Positions 9,101-17,490 of a stretch of DNA of 45,155 nt are shown here, one piece after another; position 1 is the first letter of the stretch; every line of letters starts with the position of its first letter. Made by a program: the position numbers and the translations under genes. The stretch comes from Bryobacterales bacterium (GTDB lineage Bacteria; Acidobacteriota; Terriglobia; Bryobacterales; Bryobacteraceae): positions 22,252 through 67,406 of the forward strand of contig PLEX01000091.1 in the NCBI GenBank assembly GCA_003136575.1, read 5' to 3'. The notes beneath the pieces are model-generated. The model saw only the letters and a list, made by a program, of their open reading frames with translations. It searched no databases and was not told the DNA's origin.

Positions 9101-9146
9101 GGGAAGTGAAAGCAACGGAAGTGCGCCCCGCCGCCTTTCACTTCCC
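9101..9146. terminator. 12-bp perfect inverted repeat between convergent genes
   Basis: GGGAAGTGAAAG (9101-9112) and its exact complement CTTTCACTTCCC (9135-9146) flank a 22-nt loop. The right arm includes the stop codon of the leftward monooxygenase gene (9138-9140), and the whole element lies just past the rightward hypothetical gene (stop 9071). Position and strength suggest a bidirectional transcription terminator, but no T-run follows on either strand, so an mRNA-stabilising hairpin is equally possible. Confidence 0.5.
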
Positions 9147-10427
9147 CGTCGGCGCGCGTTCAAAAAACTGCGCCTTGTCCACACCTGGTGCGACCGCGAT
9201 GTCGAAGAAGCCCACCATCATCTCGTCGTAAGTCTGGTCGCCCCATACCACCTCGGCATCCGGGTCCGGATTATGCGGATTCTTCCTCGAATTGTCGAAA
9301 ATCGCGACAGTCTGCAACTCAGTCCCGGCCTTCAGGAACCGAGGCTCAGCGAGCCGGTATGATAACTGCCAGTAGAAGTTGTAGTTCACGTCGAGAAGCG
9401 GCTCAATTTCGGGTGCCGAACCGCTTTCCCTATGTACGATGTTGTATTCAAACTCCTTCCCGCGCAGATGCAGATGCGGGAAAAAGCTCAGCAGGAGCGA
9501 ATCGTTCGGAATCGTCCCGCGCGCTTCTACCCGATACGAGGGATCGCCGGGCGGGATCCGGAAATGGCTGTTGGTCAATTGCAATGTGATGACCCTTTGC
9601 TTCGGCGGGTCCTTCGCGAAGATCATCCCGATGGCGGTTTGGTCGGTTGCCGCCTGCCCGTTGGCCGTGTAGTGCATCTGGAAAACAAGATCGGAGCCGC
9701 GCGGAATCAGCTTCGCCATCCCTTCCGGCCACTGGTCCGGTGAACTGCCAGGCGCGTAAACGAGCAGAATGTCGCTGGTTGTCATTTCGGCATCCCGACG
9801 CGATTGCTCGTCGGTCATGTCCATCGCTGTGAACGGCACGCCCACTGGCGTCTTCGCCAGCCACGCCGATCCCGGGGGCCGGATATAGACAACCGCGTGA
9901 TGCACGTGCTGGCGGCTCGCAGGACGAATCTCCGACATCCGCACCCAACGGTCTTCCGCGAAGCCCGTGTGAACGATCTCATAGGTATAATCGATATCGC
10001 CGTGCGCCGGTATCGCGACGGGCTTCGGCATCGCGACCACCAGGTCGGGCTGCGGGATGACGAACCCGGCGGCCCACTTTCGCGGAGGAGGAGCATCGGC
10101 GCGGTTGCCTGCCGGAGCGCCGCCGCGCTCCCACGCCGCCAGCGTTTCGATCTGCGCGGTTGTCAGCGACGGGTCGTTGGAGAAGTGTCCGATCGTGGGA
10201 TTCGCAAACCACGGCGGCATCTCTTTGGCCGCGGTCTTGCGCACGATTTCGGCGGCCCATTTGCGCGCGTCCTGATACGTAACGAGCGGCATCGGCCCGA
10301 TCTGGCCGGTGCGATGGCATGCCTGGCAATGGTTCTGGAGAATCGGAAGAACGTCGTGATAGAAGGTCGGTGCGGCGTAAAGCGGCATCCCCGCCAGATA
10401 TACGGCCAACCGCAGTGGCAAGCGCAT
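9138..10427 (-). CDS. Secreted cytochrome c / copper type II ascorbate-dependent monooxygenase-like protein
   Basis: A 429-residue exported protein with a signal peptide at residues 1-18 (MRLPLRLAVYLAGMPLYA). A c-type haem site CQACH near residue 34 is followed by MPPWF (about residue 66), the usual haem-ligand Met context of small cytochrome domains in planctomycete and acidobacterial proteins. The C-terminal two thirds carry histidine motifs expected of copper type II monooxygenases (peptidylglycine hydroxylase/dopamine hydroxylase fold): RQHVHHAVVYIRP, VFQMHYTANG and FFPHLHLRGKEFEY. The substrate is unknown. ATG 10427 places the signal peptide at the N-terminus; the frame remains open to 10568 but that extension overlaps the cyclophilin gene. 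Confidence 0.82.
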   Translation of the reverse strand: MRLPLRLAVYLAGMPLYAAPTFYHDVLPILQNHCQACHRTGQIGPMPLVTYQDARKWAAEIVRKTAAKEMPPWFANPTIGHFSNDPSLTTAQIETLAAWERGGAPAGNRADAPPPRKWAAGFVIPQPDLVVAMPKPVAIPAHGDIDYTYEIVHTGFAEDRWVRMSEIRPASRQHVHHAVVYIRPPGSAWLAKTPVGVPFTAMDMTDEQSRRDAEMTTSDILLVYAPGSSPDQWPEGMAKLIPRGSDLVFQMHYTANGQAATDQTAIGMIFAKDPPKQRVITLQLTNSHFRIPPGDPSYRVEARGTIPNDSLLLSFFPHLHLRGKEFEYNIVHRESGSAPEIEPLLDVNYNFYWQLSYRLAEPRFLKAGTELQTVAIFDNSRKNPHNPDPDAEVVWGDQTYDEMMVGFFDIAVAPGVDKAQFFERAPTGK

Positions 10428-10446
10428 AAAACGATTATGCGCCGGT

Positions 10447-11058
10447 TCACTGTGCCAGGCGCGCAGTCTTAATGTAATCGAGGCTCGGAAACTCTTTGCC
10501 GAGATAAGCGTTGCCCTCTTTCTCGATTCGATTCTGGTCGGGCTTTTCCGCATAGCCCGAGAAAACATTATCCACGTAGTCCATGCCGCTTACGACTTTG
10601 CCGAACGTTGCAAAGTGGGACGCCTGGCTATCCAGCTTCGCACGGTTATCGCCGGTGTTGATGAACATCTGCGTCGTGCGAGTATCGGGACCGGCGGCGG
10701 CAAAGGCGATAGTCCCGCGGGAGTTGCCGACCAGCACGGGATCGTCCTTAACCGGAACGTCCCACGCGGCGGTCACCACGGGATCTCCCGCCAGTCCGAA
10801 CTGCACGATGAAACCTGGAACGACGCGGAAGAAACGTGCACCGTCGAAGAACTGCGACTTGACCAGGTTGTAGAACCGGTCAGCCCCGAGCGGCGCGTCG
10901 GCGCGAGTGACCTCGATCACAAGCGGGCCGCGCGTTGTATCCATATCGACGCGAAAAGTGGAGGGCGCGACCTCGCTCGCCGGAGCGACCTTCGCCCTGG
11001 AGCAGGAAAACGACGCGAGCGCGGCAACGAAGCACAAAAGAACGGTTAGCGATTTCAT
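10447..11058 (-). CDS. Cyclophilin-type peptidyl-prolyl isomerase, probable lipoprotein
   Basis: A 203-residue protein with an export signal ending in a lipobox-like ASFSC (Cys 19), followed by a cyclophilin domain. Conserved segments include FDGARFFRVVPGFIVQFG (active-site FFR region), GTIAFAAAGPDTRTTQMFIN (equivalent of the MAn..PnSaGSQFFI strand) and FATFGKVVSGMDYVDNV. It probably assists protein folding in the periplasm. Its stop is 19 nt before the monooxygenase ATG, so the two are likely co-transcribed. The start at 11058 fits the signal peptide; the ribosome-binding site is weak. Confidence 0.9.
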   Translation of the reverse strand: MKSLTVLLCFVAALASFSCSRAKVAPASEVAPSTFRVDMDTTRGPLVIEVTRADAPLGADRFYNLVKSQFFDGARFFRVVPGFIVQFGLAGDPVVTAAWDVPVKDDPVLVGNSRGTIAFAAAGPDTRTTQMFINTGDNRAKLDSQASHFATFGKVVSGMDYVDNVFSGYAEKPDQNRIEKEGNAYLGKEFPSLDYIKTARLAQ

Positions 11059-11210
11059 GTATTTGGATCACGACCATGATAGCCAGGCGAGACAGCGCGC
11101 CTTGCGGTACTGTTGCGTCTGCCGACGCGGCTCGCCACCGAATCATCCGTCAGGCGGGATCGGCGCCGTCGTGATCAGCCGGCACGAGCGCGGAAGGCAG
11201 GTCCGCCCGA

Positions 11211-13490
11211 TCAGGCCGAGACCGGTTCGGCCATGGCAGGGTAAGTCGTTCCGATCTTTCCATACAGCCGCGAGAGATCGTCGCCGGATGTTCCCGGGCG
11301 AAGCAGCATTTCAACCGCTTCCGGCCCGCAGGGCCGGCCGAACAGGTATCCCTGCATTACCGGACAACCCGCCGCCACCAGCTGCAGGCGCTGCGCTTCC
11401 GTCTCGACACCCTCGGCGATCACGTCGAGGCCGAGTCCTCGTGCCACAGCAATCATGGCGCGAACGATCTTTTGCGCGGCGCTGTCCGATTCGATGGTCT
11501 GCACGAACGAGCGGTCCAGCTTGACGGCGTCCACCTGAAGACGATTGAGATAACTAAGCGACGAGAAACCGGTCCCGAAATCGTCTATCGAGATGTGCAC
11601 GCCCATCGAGCGCAACAACTGCATCTGGCGATGCTCTTCGCTGTCCGGATTGATCAGCATGCTCTCCGTCACCTCCAGTTCAAGGCAGGACGCGGGAATC
11701 ATGTGCTTCGCCAGGCACTCTTCAACGGATCTGGCAAAACTGGCGCGGGAGATTTGCAGCCCCGATGCGTTCACTGCGACCGTGACCGGCGCCAGACCCC
11801 GACTGCGCCAGTTCGCGATCTGGCGGCAAGCTTCGTCCAGCACCCACGCGCCGATCGGGACGATCAGACCCGTCGCCTCGGCGACCGGAATGAACTTTCC
11901 CGGGGGAATCTGGCCAAATTCCGGATGATTCATACGGACCAACGCCTCCATCCCGGCAAGCCGTCCATTGGCCGTGAACTTGGGCTGGTAATGCACCACG
12001 AACCAGCCGCTCTCGAGGGCACGGCGGAGGTCCTGCTCCATGCGGACACTATCGAAGGCCGACGCATTTTCGGAAAACATCTGAAAACGATTCTTGCCGA
12101 GGCTCTTGGCATAGTACATCGCCGCGTCGGCCTCTCGCTGGAGGTCTGCGGCGGTCCTGCCATCGTCCGGGTAAACTGCAATCCCCACGCTCACCGTAAC
12201 CGACAGTTCCTCGCCATTCATTACGACCGGTTGTCTTGTGGCCTCCACCAGTTTGGCCGCAAACGCCGCAGCCGTCGCTCCCCTGTCGATTTCCGGTAGA
12301 AGCACGTTGAACTCGTCGCCGCCAATCCTGGCGAGCGTGTCGCCCGCGCGCAGGTTCGATGACATCCGGCTCCCGAATTCAGTGAGCAGAGCGTCTCCGG
12401 CGCGATGCCCGAACCGGTCGTTGATTTTCTTGAATCCGTCGATGTCCACATACAGAAGCGCAAGCCGATTGCCCTTCGACCTCGCCCGCGTGATCGCGCG
12501 CTCCAGCCGATCGTCCAGGAGACTTCGGTTAGGGAGTCCTGTCAGGCTGTCGTGGTGGGCCTGAAACTCCAGTTCGTCGCAGAAACGCCGATGATCGATC
12601 GCGATCTGGGCCAGCTTGCCGGCGGCGTTCAGAACTTGCTGCCAGTCTTCGCGCCCCGCTGGCTCGGGATACAACAGCAGGATCGCGCCCAACGATTTAC
12701 CGTCGTCGCCGATCGGCGTGGAGCGAATCGCCGCAGGAATGGTCCCGGCGGCATTCACTTCCGCGGCAGGCTCAAGGTCGGAATTCCCGCGCAAACGCCC
12801 CACAAACTCCCGCCACGCAGACTCCTCGTCAAGCCCCACATATTCGCAAGGTTTCCGCCAGATCTCAAAAGGAATGGCGCTCTGTGCGGGAGGCCCGGGC
12901 TGCTGGCTGATGGCCTGAAGCCAGTCCTCGGGGACGCCAGGCGCCGCGCCCACCTGAAAGTAGCCGGGTGCCACTGAGTTGTCGCCCGTGTCCGTGTCGC
13001 GGCCTGCGCTTAACCGTCCCGATGCCGAGGGTCTGACCTCCTTCAGCAGAACGACGCACTGCGCGCGAGGCATCTGCTCGCAGACCAATCGCGCGACCGT
13101 ATCCAGAACCGAATCCAGTGGAGCGTTCGAAACCAGCATCTCGAGTATCCTGTTCCGGGTCGTCTCAATCCTCTGGCCGCGCTCCAGTTTCTCGGTGCGA
13201 TTGCGCAGCGCAAGTCGGAGTTCACGCTGCCGCCCTTGCCGTAGCCGGGCGCGAATTTGCCATCCCGCCAAGGCAAGCGCGGTCCCGACTGCCAGAAAAA
13301 CCAGGGAAGTCCAGAAAGTCAAAGGCGCTGACAGAGTTGCCCCTGGGGGCCAGGCGTGACTCGGAAGATAGCTATATGCCGCAGCGCACGGAGGGGGGAC
13401 AACCATACCGAACCCCCAACTGAGCCTCCGCAATACTTCGGCTTTCCTCATATCCTCCGCGATTCGACAGGAAGACCCTGAGCGGGGCAT
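11211..13490 (-). CDS. Membrane-anchored GAF-GGDEF-EAL cyclic-di-GMP enzyme
   Basis: A 759-residue protein with one membrane segment (about 57-77), a short coiled region, a GAF-like region (about 110-300), a GGDEF domain (about 310-475) and an EAL domain (about 485-745). The cyclase site is canonical (GGDEF at 390-394) with an RxxD inhibitory site five residues upstream (RAGD 381-384). The phosphodiesterase site also looks intact: EALVR at 515, VAVNAS, LEVTES, SIDDFGTGFSSL, VKLDRSF, IAEGVET and QGYLFGRP. Both activities are therefore possible. The start is ambiguous between ATG 13490 and ATG 13451; both have GAGG-type sites placed rather close. It is transcribed alone, with no neighbour that names its target. 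Confidence 0.92.
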   Translation of the reverse strand: MPRSGSSCRIAEDMRKAEVLRRLSWGFGMVVPPPCAAAYSYLPSHAWPPGATLSAPLTFWTSLVFLAVGTALALAGWQIRARLRQGRQRELRLALRNRTEKLERGQRIETTRNRILEMLVSNAPLDSVLDTVARLVCEQMPRAQCVVLLKEVRPSASGRLSAGRDTDTGDNSVAPGYFQVGAAPGVPEDWLQAISQQPGPPAQSAIPFEIWRKPCEYVGLDEESAWREFVGRLRGNSDLEPAAEVNAAGTIPAAIRSTPIGDDGKSLGAILLLYPEPAGREDWQQVLNAAGKLAQIAIDHRRFCDELEFQAHHDSLTGLPNRSLLDDRLERAITRARSKGNRLALLYVDIDGFKKINDRFGHRAGDALLTEFGSRMSSNLRAGDTLARIGGDEFNVLLPEIDRGATAAAFAAKLVEATRQPVVMNGEELSVTVSVGIAVYPDDGRTAADLQREADAAMYYAKSLGKNRFQMFSENASAFDSVRMEQDLRRALESGWFVVHYQPKFTANGRLAGMEALVRMNHPEFGQIPPGKFIPVAEATGLIVPIGAWVLDEACRQIANWRSRGLAPVTVAVNASGLQISRASFARSVEECLAKHMIPASCLELEVTESMLINPDSEEHRQMQLLRSMGVHISIDDFGTGFSSLSYLNRLQVDAVKLDRSFVQTIESDSAAQKIVRAMIAVARGLGLDVIAEGVETEAQRLQLVAAGCPVMQGYLFGRPCGPEAVEMLLRPGTSGDDLSRLYGKIGTTYPAMAEPVSA

Positions 13491-13528
13491 TCCCTCGCGA
13501 GTCTTATCGGCAGTAAGGATGGTGCGTA

Positions 13529-14824
13529 TTAACGATTATTTTTGAATAGTGAGTCCCCGGAGCCTGTGCCCATTTCCCACTTTTCAATCTCCAGCAGGCG
13601 ATTGTACTTGGCCAGGCGCTCGGACCGGGTGATCGAGCCGATCTTGATCTGTCCCGCGCCTGAAGCCACGGCCAGATCGGCGAGAAACGGGTCTTCGGTT
13701 TCGCCCGAGCGTGCTGAAATGACAGCGCCGTAGCCCGCTTCTCGCGCGCGGTCGACGACGGCAAAAGTCTGTGTCAACGTGCCGATCTGATTCATCTTCA
13801 CGAGCACGGAATTGGCAACCCCTTCGCGAATTCCCCGATTCAGACGCTCGATGTTCGTGACGAACAAATCGTCGCCGACCAGCTTCACGCGCGAGCCGAG
13901 CTGTTTGGTGATCAGCTTCCAGCCGTCCCAATCGTCTTCGGCGAGCGGATCTTCGATGGACGCGATGCCATACCGATCGATCCATCCCGAAAGCAAGTCA
14001 GCCATACCCTCCGACGTTAAAGACCGGCCTTCCATCCTGTATGACGGAATACCCGCCGCGGCCCCGGAGAAATGGCTCGCGGCCACGTCGAGCGCGATAT
14101 CCATAACCGCGCCGCTCTCGGTAATGGCCTGCCTCAGAACAGAAGTGGCCTCTTCATTGGAATCGAGTTGCGGACCCCACCCCCCTTCGTCCGCGACGCC
14201 CGTGAGGACGCATCCCCGCCTCTTGAGCAGTGCGCGGACCGTGCGATGGACGAGGGTCACCGCTTCCAGCGACGAAGCCAAATCCGGATAACCGCGCGGA
14301 ATGACGAGAAAATCCTGGAATTCGATGTTCCTTCCCGCGTGCAAACCGCCGGAAATGATGTTGACCATCGGAACCGGCACGATAGGCTTGCGATCACCCG
14401 CCAGATATCTCCAAAGAGGTAGACCGGCGCCGATCGCCGCCGATCGGGCTACGGCGCACGAGACGGCGAGGGTCGCGTTTGCTCCCAGTTTGGCGTGATC
14501 GTTTGTGCGGGCGTCCACTCGCCCTGGCTGGCCGTTCTGTTCCACCAGCCTCTGGTCGATCGCCGGCTGCTCCAATGCATCCATCCCCACCACCGCGGGC
14601 CCGAGCAGCCGATCGATCTGCCGCACCGCAAGCAGGACACCCTTTCCCGCATAGCGGCCAGGATCGGCGTCACGCAGTTCCAGCGCTTCGTGGCGGCCGG
14701 TCGACGCGCCCGAAGGTACCTGAGCCGTCGCGCGAACGCCCGTCGACAGCAACACTTCACACTGAACTGTCGGCGATCCTCGGGAATCGAGGATCTCCAT
14801 GGCTCGGACGCGCTGAATTTTCAT
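13529..14824 (-). CDS. eno: Enolase family protein with altered active-site residues
   Basis: A 431-residue enolase homologue (phosphopyruvate hydratase fold). Retained features are the PSGASTGRHEALELRD mobile loop, the His of GGLHAG (162), ADEGGWGP (Glu213), Mg ligands Asp246, IEDP (Glu291) and GDD (Asp318), catalytic Lys343 (LVKMNQIG) and Lys394 (QIKIGS). Two positions differ from glycolytic enolases: the QEF Glu (E. coli Glu167) is Asp171, and the invariant His of SHRSGETED (E. coli His369) is Ala371. NGG is SGG in the 159-loop. The start codon overlaps the upstream kinase stop (ATGA), so the two are co-translated. It may be a divergent glycolytic enolase or a paralogue acting on another phosphorylated acid; the kinase partner favours the latter, as inference. 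Confidence 0.85.
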   Translation of the reverse strand: MKIQRVRAMEILDSRGSPTVQCEVLLSTGVRATAQVPSGASTGRHEALELRDADPGRYAGKGVLLAVRQIDRLLGPAVVGMDALEQPAIDQRLVEQNGQPGRVDARTNDHAKLGANATLAVSCAVARSAAIGAGLPLWRYLAGDRKPIVPVPMVNIISGGLHAGRNIEFQDFLVIPRGYPDLASSLEAVTLVHRTVRALLKRRGCVLTGVADEGGWGPQLDSNEEATSVLRQAITESGAVMDIALDVAASHFSGAAAGIPSYRMEGRSLTSEGMADLLSGWIDRYGIASIEDPLAEDDWDGWKLITKQLGSRVKLVGDDLFVTNIERLNRGIREGVANSVLVKMNQIGTLTQTFAVVDRAREAGYGAVISARSGETEDPFLADLAVASGAGQIKIGSITRSERLAKYNRLLEIEKWEMGTGSGDSLFKNNR

Positions 14825-15867
14825 CGGGTAAATATCTCCTCTAAGGAACCGGCCGGGTGGCGCATCAGGCTGAGCGCCAAACTTCTGGCCCGCTCGCGCA
14901 TCCCGTCGTCCAGATACTCCGCGGGCGATTTGCCATCGACACGCGCCAGAAGCAGGGCTGCTAAATGTTCGAGCCCAGCAGGCACGATCCACAGTCCGTC
15001 CGGCGGCAACCGACCGCCGAGTCCTTCGATGAATGCCTGAGCCAGACTCGCCAGAGCCGCACGATGCTGCGGCATGGCGACGCTCTTCAATAATAGGTGG
15101 TTCAGCAGGAAGCCGACATCGAACGATGGATCGCCGTAGTGAATCACTTCCCAGTCGATCACCCATAGGTCTTTGTTCGAGACGAGAAGATTTTTCGGAC
15201 TCCAGTCGCCGTGGACCAGGCTCACCCGCCGCGTAGCGGAACTCCGGATCAGTCGATTGATATATTGCGCAGCCTCCGGTCTTCCGGCTGCGGTGAAGCG
15301 GTAGTAAGGATCGATGCGGAGCTGCTCGAAAACCGTCTGATCGCCGAAGAGTAGCTCGGCGTCAGTGTTTTGCCAACTCGCGGAGACGATCGAACCCAGC
15401 GTAGCTCCAGCAGTCCGCGCCGTACTACAATCCAACTCACCGCGAAACAACTGCGTCTTCCACATTTCGGCCCCGGCCGGGGCGGCCTCCATCGCGATGG
15501 TGAAGGTGAGCGGGTCTTCGAAAAGGACGCGCGGGATGCGCCCGACGTGCATTCGGCCGAAGGTGGCCTGGTCCGACATCCAGCGCATCGCGGAGGATTC
15601 GCGAAGGATTCGTTCACGTTCAGAATGCCAGCCGACAGCCGTCCGAAGCTGGCCAAGCGACTGCTTCAGCACTGCCCGGAGGTCCGGGCCTTCGGCGAGG
15701 ACGACCTTATTGGAGATGCCGCCGCCGAGTTCCGTGAAGCGAAATCCGGCCGAGGGTGAGCCAGCGCGGGAAAGCCATTCGGAGGCGTTGTCGACGGAGA
15801 GTTCGGGGACCAACGAATATCGTATCGTGGGAGCACAGCGGCTCCCACCCTTAACCACGGATGGCAT
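14821..15867 (-). CDS. Aminoglycoside/choline/methylthioribose kinase-like phosphotransferase
   Basis: About 348 residues with the small-molecule kinase fold (APH family). Motifs are a glycine loop region (FTELGGGISNKVVLAEG), an ATP lysine context (RAVLKQSLGQL), the catalytic HGDWSPKNLLV and the metal-binding WVIDWEVIHYGDPSFDVGFLL. GDPSFDxGFLL is common to choline and methylthioribose kinases. It overlaps the enolase-like gene by 4 nt, which suggests it makes the phosphorylated substrate used there. The start is uncertain: ATG 15867 lies inside a double-hairpin element; a TTG at 15813 just after that element gives a protein beginning at VPELSVDNASEWL; a TTG at 15951 abuts the TIGR03435 stop. 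Confidence 0.8.
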   Translation of the reverse strand: MPSVVKGGSRCAPTIRYSLVPELSVDNASEWLSRAGSPSAGFRFTELGGGISNKVVLAEGPDLRAVLKQSLGQLRTAVGWHSERERILRESSAMRWMSDQATFGRMHVGRIPRVLFEDPLTFTIAMEAAPAGAEMWKTQLFRGELDCSTARTAGATLGSIVSASWQNTDAELLFGDQTVFEQLRIDPYYRFTAAGRPEAAQYINRLIRSSATRRVSLVHGDWSPKNLLVSNKDLWVIDWEVIHYGDPSFDVGFLLNHLLLKSVAMPQHRAALASLAQAFIEGLGGRLPPDGLWIVPAGLEHLAALLLARVDGKSPAEYLDDGMRERARSLALSLMRHPAGSLEEIFTR

Positions 15868-15875
15868 GTCTGCCA
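15827..15875. repeat. Double-hairpin element at the 5' end of the kinase gene
   Basis: Two perfect short inverted repeats lie next to each other: GTGGGAGC (15827-15834) / GCTCCCAC (15841-15848) around a 6-nt loop, and TGGCA (15862-15866) / TGCCA (15871-15875) around 4 nt. The segment interrupts the expected N-terminus of the kinase. It has the look of a short interspersed (REP-like) palindromic element, but only one copy is visible in this window. Confidence 0.45.
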
Positions 15876-15947
15876 CAACACCCGCTCCAACGGTTTGCGG
15901 TAAGGGTGTCCGGCGATACGGCGCAGTCTGGGAGTGTTGTGGCCGAA

Positions 15948-16736
15948 TCAATTCGGCGACGGCCTCTCTGCGCGGTCGACCACGATCGTTTCCACAGAAT
16001 CTTTTCGGGACTCGAGCTTGAGCCCCAGTGCCTGGACCGAAGTCAGGATCGAAGAAATCACATCGGGTGCCGACTCTCCGGCGGCGTATTCATACTTGAA
16101 ATTGAAGGAGCCAGCCATCGCCGTCTCGTCCAGAACGGGACGGCCCAAGTACCGGCCCAATCGCGCGGCCAGAGTTGGCATGGAGATGTTTGTACCTGCT
16201 ATACCGTCCCCGACAATCATTCCCCCGTGGGGGCTGCCCACCCAAGGCGCATCGGCCTCGGATTTAGCGGGCACTAATTTTAGGGGACTCTTGCCGGTCA
16301 AAAGAACGTAGACCAATCCCTGCCTGATCTCCCGGTGGAACCGCAGATTGAAGCGCTCCACGAGCAATGTCCGCAGCATCTCGCGTTGTTCTTCGTTCAT
16401 GGGCGACTTGGGAGACGCCGGATTCGCCAGGCTGGATTTCGACGACGCTGGTGGCTTGGCTTCGACCTCGTATCGATCGTCGCGCATCCAACCTGGCCCG
16501 CCAGCGATCTGGAACGCCTGAACATCGAACGCGTACTGGATCATCAATTCCAGAGTTGCGTAGACCACCTTGATCCTGCCACCGGGGTAGGTCAGGACGC
16601 CTGTGCAGCAGCCCTTAGGACCTGAGGGTTTTATTGACTCCACCTCGAACGCTGGCTGGCTGGGCGCCGACTGTGCAAATGACACAACCGCCAGTACGGA
16701 CGCGCAAAGTACAATCCGACAGATCGATAACCGCAT
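15948..16736 (-). CDS. TIGR03435 family secreted protein
   Basis: A 262-residue exported protein with signal peptide MRLSICRIVLCASVLAVVSFAQ followed by the family hallmarks FEVESIKPSGP, IQYAFDVQAFQIAGGPGWM, DDRYEVEAKPP, LRTLLVERFNLRFHRE, VYVLLTGKSPLKL, MPTLAARLGRYLGRPVLDETAMAGSFNFKYEYA and a C-terminal QALGLKLESRKDSVETIVVDRAERPSPN. The family is strongly expanded in Solibacter-type Acidobacteria and has no assigned function. ATG 16736 has a GGAGG site 4 nt upstream; the frame stays open to 17036 but that part is not family sequence. It lies downstream of the cysteine-rich peptide genes on the same strand. Confidence 0.92.
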   Translation of the reverse strand: MRLSICRIVLCASVLAVVSFAQSAPSQPAFEVESIKPSGPKGCCTGVLTYPGGRIKVVYATLELMIQYAFDVQAFQIAGGPGWMRDDRYEVEAKPPASSKSSLANPASPKSPMNEEQREMLRTLLVERFNLRFHREIRQGLVYVLLTGKSPLKLVPAKSEADAPWVGSPHGGMIVGDGIAGTNISMPTLAARLGRYLGRPVLDETAMAGSFNFKYEYAAGESAPDVISSILTSVQALGLKLESRKDSVETIVVDRAERPSPN

Positions 16737-16854
16737 GGTCCTCCAGTCCCATGCTCTTATAACTAAGATCAGATGGGAGGACTTGGCGTCAGCCCAAGAA
16801 CCGCCGCAGATCCAATGAGACATAAACATCCAGCTTAGTTCCAAGCGCCTCTCT

Positions 16855-17079
16855 CTAGGAGGCCATGACACAAGTACCCGGTGCGTTGCCAACGTTGTTG
16901 CAATAGCACTCTTGACCACCGGGGCAGTCATCCGTGTCGTCGCACACACCCCCACAATTACCGGCGTGGACGACCTCCTGCGACATGAGAGCCCAGAGCG
17001 CGACACCGGACACGGCACTACCCAGTCCCAGTGCAACCGAAAGACCGGTAGCGAGCAGACTATTTGACGTAATCTTCAT
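16855..17079 (-). CDS. Small secreted six-cysteine peptide, copy 1 (intact)
   Basis: A 74-residue peptide. Residues 1-39 form a signal peptide-like leader (core LLATGLSVALGLGSAVSGVA, ending VVHA), followed by a mature part of about 35 residues with Cys at 42, 46, 52, 58, 60 and 70. The spacing is C-x3-C-x5-C-x5-C-x-C-x9-C, with C-NNVGNAPGT-C between the last two. This fits EGF-like modules (C-x-C then glycines before the last Cys) and also the knottin range; the mature part is acidic. An AAAGGAG site lies 12 nt before the ATG. Two homologous copies lie directly upstream on the same strand. I know no named family; a toxin, inhibitor, adhesive or signalling peptide are all possible. Confidence 0.8.
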   Translation of the reverse strand: MKITSNSLLATGLSVALGLGSAVSGVALWALMSQEVVHAGNCGGVCDDTDDCPGGQECYCNNVGNAPGTCVMAS

Positions 17080-17149
17080 AAGCCTTCGACTCCTTTATGA
17101 TGTTTAAACGAACCTCCGACGCCCGCGGCTGCCTCACCCTTAAGCTACC

Positions 17150-17375
17150 TCAGCAGTCTACGACGCATGTTCCCAGCGAATTGCCAACGTTGTTGCAATA
17201 ACACTCTTGGCCGCCTGGGCAGTCATTGGTGTTACTACAGACCCCCCCCACAGTTATCAGCGTGGACCGCCTCCTGCGACCAGAGCGCCCACAGAGTGAC
17301 GCACGAGACAGCGGCACCCAGACCAAGCGCAACCGAAAGGCCGGTGGCCAATAAACCATTTGCAGCATTTTTCAT
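17150..17375 (-). pseudogene. Small secreted six-cysteine peptide, copy 2 (frameshifted at a G8 run)
   Basis: This closely matches copy 1 in leader (LLATGLSVALGLGAAVSCVT, ending AVHADNC) and mature part (CSNTNDCPGGQECYCNNVG). A run of eight C on the given strand (17242-17249, G8 in the coding sense) puts the two halves in different frames. As written, the start at 17375 leads to a stop a few codons after NCGGG. Removing one G restores a 74-residue peptide with all six conserved cysteines plus one terminal Cys. It may be a true disruption, a slippage-prone on/off switch or a sequencing error. The good AAGGAG site and preserved coding on both sides argue that the gene was recently functional. 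Confidence 0.7.
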
Positions 17376-17490
17376 ACCCTTTTGACTCCTTCATTGTTTC
17401 GGATTTCCCCAGTTGACCCAATCCTTCATGCCCAGCCCACCAGCCGGCGCCGCAGATCGATGTCCTTCCACAGAATGACGCCGAGGTTAC

